The notes below the pieces were generated by a model. It was given only the letters and a program-made list of their open reading frames with translations. It had not been told where the DNA came from and did no database searches. Position numbers and translations under genes: made by a program. DNA of 64,000 nucleotides. Origin: Bacillota bacterium. Its GTDB lineage: Bacteria > Bacillota > Clostridia > Clostridiales > Clostridiaceae. Each line of letters opens with the position of its first letter. Positions within the stretch are counted from its first letter, which is position 1. The stretch is taken from assembly GCA_030706015.1 (NCBI GenBank), contig JAUZPI010000015.1, positions 1 to 64,000 on the forward strand, given 5' to 3'. This document shows, piece after piece, positions 59,472 through 64,000 of the stretch.

Positions 59472-61127
59472 ATGTTCGATTTGAGGAGAAAAAAGGTAAT
59501 CTTTAAAACAATCTTTCCAATAAACATTTTTATTGTATTTAGTTTCGTAATACTTCTATTGTTCTCCAATAGCCTTGTAAATAAGCTACTGTCTAACACT
59601 TATACTGATACTTTTTCTATAATATTAAGTCAAACAAACAATTTTGATAATTATATAAAGGATGACGCAGCATCAGTTAACAAAACCATAGATTATGCAA
59701 AGAGCATCGATAATAGTCAGGTCAACCTATCTTCCCTTTACCTAGATAACTCCGGTAAAGTTGTTTATAGTAAAGATTCTAATAAAATAGGAAAAACTCT
59801 AGATGATATTAATGCCTACTCTCTGCTAAAAACTGAGGTGCTTAATTCCCCAAAAACAAGCGGAGGCGGAACAATAAAGCTAGATGAAATATATGCCTAC
59901 GGTTATACCAAGATAAGCACAGGATATTATATAGCATTAATACCATTATCCAGTGTGACCCACAGCGTATTAAGTGCAGGCTTAAAAGTTGTATTACTAT
60001 TATTTATTATTCTGATTTTTAATATATTAATATCATATTTTACATCTAAAAGATTCATCACCAAACCAATTATGAAGATTGTTGGTGATATGGATAAAGC
60101 CTCCAATGGTGACTTAACAGTTCATATTAATCTAAAAGGTGAAGATGAAATAGCTGTTCTTGGAAATAGGTTTAATCACATGATATCGGAACAAAAAGTT
60201 ATGCAGCAGAATATAAAGGATATGATACAGTCTCTTAAAAATATTACATCCACTATTTCAGATACCTCCGCTGCCAACAAACTAAGCATGGATGAGCTAT
60301 CAAAAAAAACAAACTCCATTGCATCAGCAATTGAGAATACTTCCTCAGCAATTGAATCAAATAGATCCACTGTACATTTGATTTATGAAGCTGCTGAAAA
60401 TACTGCATCAACGTCAGTTAAAACTGCTGAAAATGCAAATGATGTAAATGATGAAATTAAACAAGCAATGACTAGAGTAGATAATTCCTTTACTTCCATG
60501 AAAGAATTAAAAGATACCTCTTTAGAAGCAAAAAATGCTATTGAAAGATTGTCAGACCATTCACAAAAAATAATGGAGATTATAAGCACTATAACAGATA
60601 TATCAGAACAAACTAATTTATTAGCCCTAAATGCTTCTATAGAAGCAGCTCGTGCTGGCGAAGCTGGTAAAGGCTTTGCAGTTGTTGCTGAAGAAATAAG
60701 AAAACTAGCCGAAAATAGTAGAACTTCAGCCGAAGACATACAAGAACTAATAAAAAATGTTGTACATGATACAGATGCAGCTGTTGATAAAATGGATGTA
60801 ACTTTTACTTCCGTTGATACAAGTGTTAATAACTTTAATGAAATTCAAGCTATATTTAATAATATGAAAGAACGAATTCAGAATATAAGCTCAATGATTG
60901 AAACTATTGCGGCTTCAACAGAAGAACAAAGCAGCTCAGTTCAAGAGCTGAGCTCTGGAACTGATATAATTGCTTCAAGTAGTGGTTCTATAGAAAAAGC
61001 AATAGTAAATATATCTTCTGAAATAGAGAAGCAGAATATTCAACTTTCTAATTTAACTGAGCAAAGTACGTCACTGAATGAATTGATGAATAAATTGAAA
61101 CTTGCTTCTGAGAAATATAAAATATAG
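59472..61127 (+). CDS. methyl-accepting chemotaxis protein
   Basis: This 551-residue transmembrane chemoreceptor has TM1 at about 12-35, a small extracellular sensor domain of the dCache/sCache size (about 40-165), TM2 at about 170-190, a HAMP domain (TKPIMKIVGDMDKASNGDLTVHINLKGEDEIAVLGNRFN) and a signalling domain with the hairpin tip EQTNLLALNASIEAARAGEAGKGFAVVAEEIRKLAENS. It starts after AGGGGGGTAAAATA. The cell is motile (motAB in this window). The ligand is unknown. Confidence 0.95.
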   Translation: MFDLRRKKVIFKTIFPINIFIVFSFVILLLFSNSLVNKLLSNTYTDTFSIILSQTNNFDNYIKDDAASVNKTIDYAKSIDNSQVNLSSLYLDNSGKVVYSKDSNKIGKTLDDINAYSLLKTEVLNSPKTSGGGTIKLDEIYAYGYTKISTGYYIALIPLSSVTHSVLSAGLKVVLLLFIILIFNILISYFTSKRFITKPIMKIVGDMDKASNGDLTVHINLKGEDEIAVLGNRFNHMISEQKVMQQNIKDMIQSLKNITSTISDTSAANKLSMDELSKKTNSIASAIENTSSAIESNRSTVHLIYEAAENTASTSVKTAENANDVNDEIKQAMTRVDNSFTSMKELKDTSLEAKNAIERLSDHSQKIMEIISTITDISEQTNLLALNASIEAARAGEAGKGFAVVAEEIRKLAENSRTSAEDIQELIKNVVHDTDAAVDKMDVTFTSVDTSVNNFNEIQAIFNNMKERIQNISSMIETIAASTEEQSSSVQELSSGTDIIASSSGSIEKAIVNISSEIEKQNIQLSNLTEQSTSLNELMNKLKLASEKYKI

Positions 61128-61149
61128 TTTAAAATAATATGTAATAGAG

Positions 61150-61255
61150 ATAAAAACACAGTTTCGGTTGGTAGTCCGAACCTACTTTCACGAGTAGCAG
61201 TAGCCTTCCCTCCTGGGGATGTCCATTCTTTATTAGTTTTAATATACAGGAGGAA
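61150..61255 (+). ncRNA. yjdF-motif riboswitch
   Basis: The leader of yjdF contains stems TTCGG/CCGAA and CTACT-TTCACG-AGTAG followed by CCCTCCTGGGGATG. CCTCCTG (61209-61215) is exactly complementary to the ribosome binding site CAGGAGG (61247-61253), so the leader can hide the start region. Position and compact folded form fit the yjdF riboswitch, known to bind azaaromatic compounds. The aptamer identity is inferred mainly from the gene. Confidence 0.75.
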
Positions 61256-61261
61256 TTTAAT

Positions 61262-61675
61262 ATGGAGCTTAGCGTCAAATTAACTGTACTTTTTGAAGGA
61301 GCCTTTTGGGTAGGTATATTTCAAAAAAGTTATCAAAACAAATATGAGGTTGCTAAAGTGGTATTTGGGTCTGAACCAAAAGACTATGAGGTGTACGATT
61401 TTATACTAAAAAACTATGGTGAATTAAAGTTTACTAATTCCCTACCCTTAGAAGAAGATAAGATTATAATCAACCCTAAAAGACAACTAAGAGAAATCAA
61501 GAAAGAAGTACAACTTAAAGGGATAGGTACAAAAGCCCAACTTGCTATGAAACTTCAGCAAGAGGCAAATAAAGTAGAACGTAAAAAACTATCAAAGGAA
61601 TTTAAGGAAGAGGAAAAAAGAAAAAAATTTGAGCTAAGGCAACAAAAGAAAAAGCTTAAACATAATGGACACTGA
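61262..61675 (+). CDS. yjdF: YjdF family protein (DUF2992)
   Basis: This 137-residue protein matches DUF2992: MELSVKLTVLFEGAFWVGIFQK, VAKVVFGSEPKDYEVYDFILKNYGELKF and INPKRQLREIKKEVQLKGIGTKAQLAMKLQQE, then a strongly basic C-terminus (KEEEKRKKFELRQQKKKLKH). The function is not established; its riboswitch senses azaaromatics, suggesting detoxification or sensing of heterocyclic compounds. The ribosome binding site CAGGAGGAATTTAAT is the part sequestered by the leader. Confidence 0.92.
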   Translation: MELSVKLTVLFEGAFWVGIFQKSYQNKYEVAKVVFGSEPKDYEVYDFILKNYGELKFTNSLPLEEDKIIINPKRQLREIKKEVQLKGIGTKAQLAMKLQQEANKVERKKLSKEFKEEEKRKKFELRQQKKKLKHNGH

Positions 61676-61690
61676 TTCTTGTATTATATA

Positions 61691-61720
61691 AAAATAGGGA
61701 GACTAAGCCTCCCTATTTTT
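61691..61720. terminator. bidirectional terminator between yjdF and ilvN
   Basis: AAAATAGGGAG and CTCCCTATTTTT form an 11-bp stem with A and T runs between the two converging genes. Confidence 0.88.
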
Positions 61721-61741
61721 ATTAGTTTACTCATATTCCTT

Positions 61742-62248
61742 TTAAAGTTCCGTTATAGTATCACTGCCTCTTTCCAAAGCACTGAGTCCTGTGCGTATTA
61801 TTTCTTTAATACCAAAAGGCCTTATAAATTCTATAAATGAGGATACTTGACCATCGTCTCCAGTGATTTCAATAGACATACTCTTTGAATCACAATCCAC
61901 AATATCCCCTCTAAAAATATCCACAGCTCTTAAAATGGCATCTTTGTTTTGTGGATTATTATTTATCTTAACCATAACAAGTTCCCTGCACACACATTTT
62001 TCGGGACTAAGTTCAACTACTTTAATAACGTCAACTATTTTATTTAGCTGTTTTGATATTTGTTCTACAATGTATTCATCACCATTTAACACTAAAGTGA
62101 TACGTGAAACACCAGGATCTTCTGTTACGCCTACAGTTAAACTATCTATATTATAACCCCTTCTTGTAAACAGACCTGTTATCTTACTCAATACCCCAGA
62201 ATGATTTTCTACTAATACTGATAAAATATGCTTACTAATAATCTCCAC
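61742..62248 (-). CDS. ilvN: acetolactate synthase small (regulatory) subunit
   Basis: This subunit controls acetolactate synthase and gives valine feedback. The core is an ACT domain, HILSVLVENHSGVLSKITGLFTRRGYNIDSLTVGVTEDPGVSRITLVL, followed by the C-terminal ALS_ss domain (CRELVMVKINNNPQNKDAILRAVDIFRGDIVD). I use the GTG at 62248, 7 nt after the ilvB stop, but GAGGGG is only 2 nt before it. The following in-frame ATT codons (62242, 62239) are better spaced and would start MISKHILSV or MSKHILSV. It is translated with ilvB. Confidence 0.92.
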   Translation of the reverse strand: MEIISKHILSVLVENHSGVLSKITGLFTRRGYNIDSLTVGVTEDPGVSRITLVLNGDEYIVEQISKQLNKIVDVIKVVELSPEKCVCRELVMVKINNNPQNKDAILRAVDIFRGDIVDCDSKSMSIEITGDDGQVSSFIEFIRPFGIKEIIRTGLSALERGSDTITEL

Positions 62249-62255
62249 CGCCCCT

Positions 62256-63863
62256 CTATAGTGTACTTTCCATAGGATTAACCATACATTCAATTAAAAA
62301 TGCCTTTTCAGAAGCAAGGGCCTCTTGGAATGCATCCTGTAATTCCTGGTTTGTAGAAACTCTTCTTCCTTTTAATCCATAAGCTTCAACCAATTTTACG
62401 AAATCAGGGTTTGAATTTATTGCAACTCCAAATGGTTCCCTATACACATTTCTCTGAATTTCCCTAACCATTCCAAGTCCTGAATTGTTAAATAAGAGAA
62501 TTATTATATTAACATCATACTCTGCAATAGTACCTAGTTCAAATAAGCTCATTTGGAAACCACCATCACCAGTTACAGCTATGACTCTTCTACTAGGAAC
62601 TCCAAACTTAGCTCCAACAGCTGAAGGTAAACCATACCCCATAGTTCCTAGTCCTCCAGAAGTTATAAATTTAGTACTTTCTTTTATACCAAAATTCCTT
62701 ACACTCCATATCTGATTCTGGCCTACATCTGTTGTAATGACAGCGTCATCCTCAACCATTTCTGACAACAATCTAAGAGCATATTTAGGACTTACTCTGT
62801 CCGTATCCATTTCATACTTTCTATTTGACCTAAAGGCTTTTATTTCCTCAACCCATTCCTCTGTATTTAATGGTGAAACTCCTGATGTCAACTGTTGAAG
62901 AATATTTTTGGCATCTCCAACTACAGGTATGTTATAACCTATGTTCTTTCCTATCTCAGCTGGATCTACATCTATATGAATTACATATGCATTATCTGCA
63001 AAAAATTTAGTTCCTGAGGCTGCTCTATCCGCAATTCTAGTACCAATAAATATTAGAAGATCTGCATGTTGAACGGCAAGGTTAGCATGTCTAAAGCCGT
63101 GTGATCCTATTAGCCCCATATAATAAGGATTATCTGACTCCATGCAATCCTTTCCCATAAGAGTATGAACCACTGGTATCTTAGATTTCTCAACAAAGCT
63201 TTTTAGCTCTTTTTCTGCTTTTGCTAACGCTATTCCGCCTCCAACACAGATAAGAGGTCTTCTGCTATCCTTAAGCCTTTCAAGCACTCTTTTTATTTGT
63301 CCTTTATGCCCTTTTACAGTCGGCTTATATCCCCTGATATCAACTTCGTTAGGATACTTAAAATCTATATCTATCTCTTGAAGATCTGCTGGAATATCTA
63401 TTAATACAGGACCTGGTCTTCCAGTAGATGCTATATAAAAGGCTTCCTTTATAATTCTAGGAATTTCTTTTGCATTTTTAACAAGATAACTATGTTTAGT
63501 GAATGATTCCGTTGCCCCAACGATATCTGCTTCTTGAAATGCATCCCTTCCAATTAAGTTTGTTCTTACCTGCCCAGTAATTATTACTAATGGCGTGGAA
63601 TCCATATAAGCAGTGGCTATAGACGTTATTATGTTTGTTGCCCCTGGTCCAGAAGTCGCTATACACACCCCTGTAGTTCCTGTAGCTCTAGCATATCCAC
63701 TGGCACTATGTCCTGCAGCCTGTTCATGTCTTGTTAGTATATGCTTTATATCGGACTTTCTAAGTGCCTCATATATAGCAATAACAGCTGCTCCAGGATA
63801 ACCAAAAACAATTTTTACATTCTCCTGCTTTAAACATTCAACAATAGCTTCAGCAGCTTTCAT
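62256..63863 (-). CDS. ilvB: acetolactate synthase large (catalytic) subunit
   Basis: This ThDP- and FAD-dependent enzyme joins two pyruvates, or pyruvate and 2-oxobutyrate, for valine, leucine and isoleucine synthesis. The 535-residue protein has VFGYPGAAVIAIYEAL, the catalytic Glu in LTRHEQAAGHSASGYARATG, FAD-region GLIGSHGFRHANLAVQHADLLIFIGTRIADR and the ThDP motif VTGDGGFQMSLFELGTIAEYDVNIIILLFNNSG. It is slightly shorter at the C-terminus than E. coli IlvB. GAGGGGGTATAACAAA precedes the ATG. It is first of the ilvBN pair. Confidence 0.95.
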   Translation of the reverse strand: MKAAEAIVECLKQENVKIVFGYPGAAVIAIYEALRKSDIKHILTRHEQAAGHSASGYARATGTTGVCIATSGPGATNIITSIATAYMDSTPLVIITGQVRTNLIGRDAFQEADIVGATESFTKHSYLVKNAKEIPRIIKEAFYIASTGRPGPVLIDIPADLQEIDIDFKYPNEVDIRGYKPTVKGHKGQIKRVLERLKDSRRPLICVGGGIALAKAEKELKSFVEKSKIPVVHTLMGKDCMESDNPYYMGLIGSHGFRHANLAVQHADLLIFIGTRIADRAASGTKFFADNAYVIHIDVDPAEIGKNIGYNIPVVGDAKNILQQLTSGVSPLNTEEWVEEIKAFRSNRKYEMDTDRVSPKYALRLLSEMVEDDAVITTDVGQNQIWSVRNFGIKESTKFITSGGLGTMGYGLPSAVGAKFGVPSRRVIAVTGDGGFQMSLFELGTIAEYDVNIIILLFNNSGLGMVREIQRNVYREPFGVAINSNPDFVKLVEAYGLKGRRVSTNQELQDAFQEALASEKAFLIECMVNPMESTL

Positions 63864-64000
63864 TTTGTTATACCCCCTCTTTACATAAATATTATTTATT
63901 TAAAGCAACCCCCTAAATTTATTGTATGAGGTCGGCTTTTTTACTTAGCTCTTTATTGATGATAATCTTCATAAAAATAAAACAGACCCATCCCCAACAA
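63864..64000 (-). other. leader of ilvB, cut by the window edge
   Basis: The minus strand has a short frame starting MKIIINKELSKKADLIQ-stop about 70 bp before ilvB. It might be an attenuation leader peptide with three Ile codons or the end of an upstream gene. The window ends too soon to decide. Confidence 0.3.

Overview
The window is AT-rich chromosomal DNA from a low-GC Firmicute, almost certainly Clostridium sensu lato. The evidence is strong AGGAGG-type ribosome binding sites, AbrB, Gin (CsfB) and RicT homologues, Spo0A boxes, and the gene neighbourhood lysine decarboxylase - tmk - darA - holB - ricT - tRNA1(Val) methyltransferase - rsmI - abrB, which is conserved in spore formers. Species cannot be fixed from the sequence alone.

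Region 1 (1-20.9 kb) is accessory DNA. An IS66 element is cut by the left edge. Next to it is a 13.4-kb, 17-gene minus-strand cluster (1386-14760) for a type II polyketide synthase, the kind that makes aromatic polyketides. It has a ketosynthase (KS-alpha), a chain-length-factor-like partner without the active Cys (KS-beta), two acyl carrier proteins (one fused to a TIGR04076 domain), a KAS III priming enzyme, two AcpS-type proteins, an aromatase/cyclase, a PF04199 cyclase, a carboxymuconolactone-decarboxylase-like protein, DUF362 and DUF169 proteins, two Cys-nucleophile alpha/beta hydrolases, an amidohydrolase/decarboxylase and a type II thioesterase. There is no ketoreductase, oxygenase or dedicated malonyl transferase. 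Diverging from it is a TetR - membrane-fusion lipoprotein - ABC exporter operon with a textbook promoter/operator, the likely export and self-protection arm. A decayed IS630 transposase and a histidine-kinase remnant close the region.

Region 2 (20.9-37.7 kb) holds a YkuK protein, a lipoprotein, a DUF45 metallopeptidase, then a molybdenum/tungsten block: a molbindin, a four-gene operon (HTH/PBP regulator, cytosolic solute-binding-like protein, Cys-rich P-loop protein, permease-less ABC ATPase) and the divergent modABC operon. It continues with a TPP-riboswitch-controlled thiD-cytX-thiE operon, a LysR regulator divergent from a carboxylesterase, an orphan MdcC-like protein, a YvrJ micro-ORF and a DUF1836 protein.

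Region 3 (37.7-57.6 kb) begins with a PspA envelope-stress operon and a cluster of DnaA boxes in a 0.9-kb gene-free stretch before abrB, which has two consensus promoters and Spo0A boxes. Housekeeping genes follow: an NlpC/P60 hydrolase, rsmI, the tRNA methyltransferase, motAB, a PTS EIIA, a ferredoxin, ricT, holB, darA, tmk, a lysine/arginine decarboxylase and gin, then cell-wall enzymes and tRNA-Cys and tRNA-Phe.

Region 4 (57.7-64 kb) has DUF421, sirtuin and chemoreceptor genes, yjdF behind its riboswitch, and ilvB-ilvN.

The most unusual items are the polyketide cluster (ACP fusion with an internal start, paired Cys hydrolases, an AcpS paralogue without metal ligands), the permease-less ABC/P-loop module beside modABC, the DnaA-box cluster by abrB, and four genes whose Shine-Dalgarno sequences point to AUA or AUU codons.
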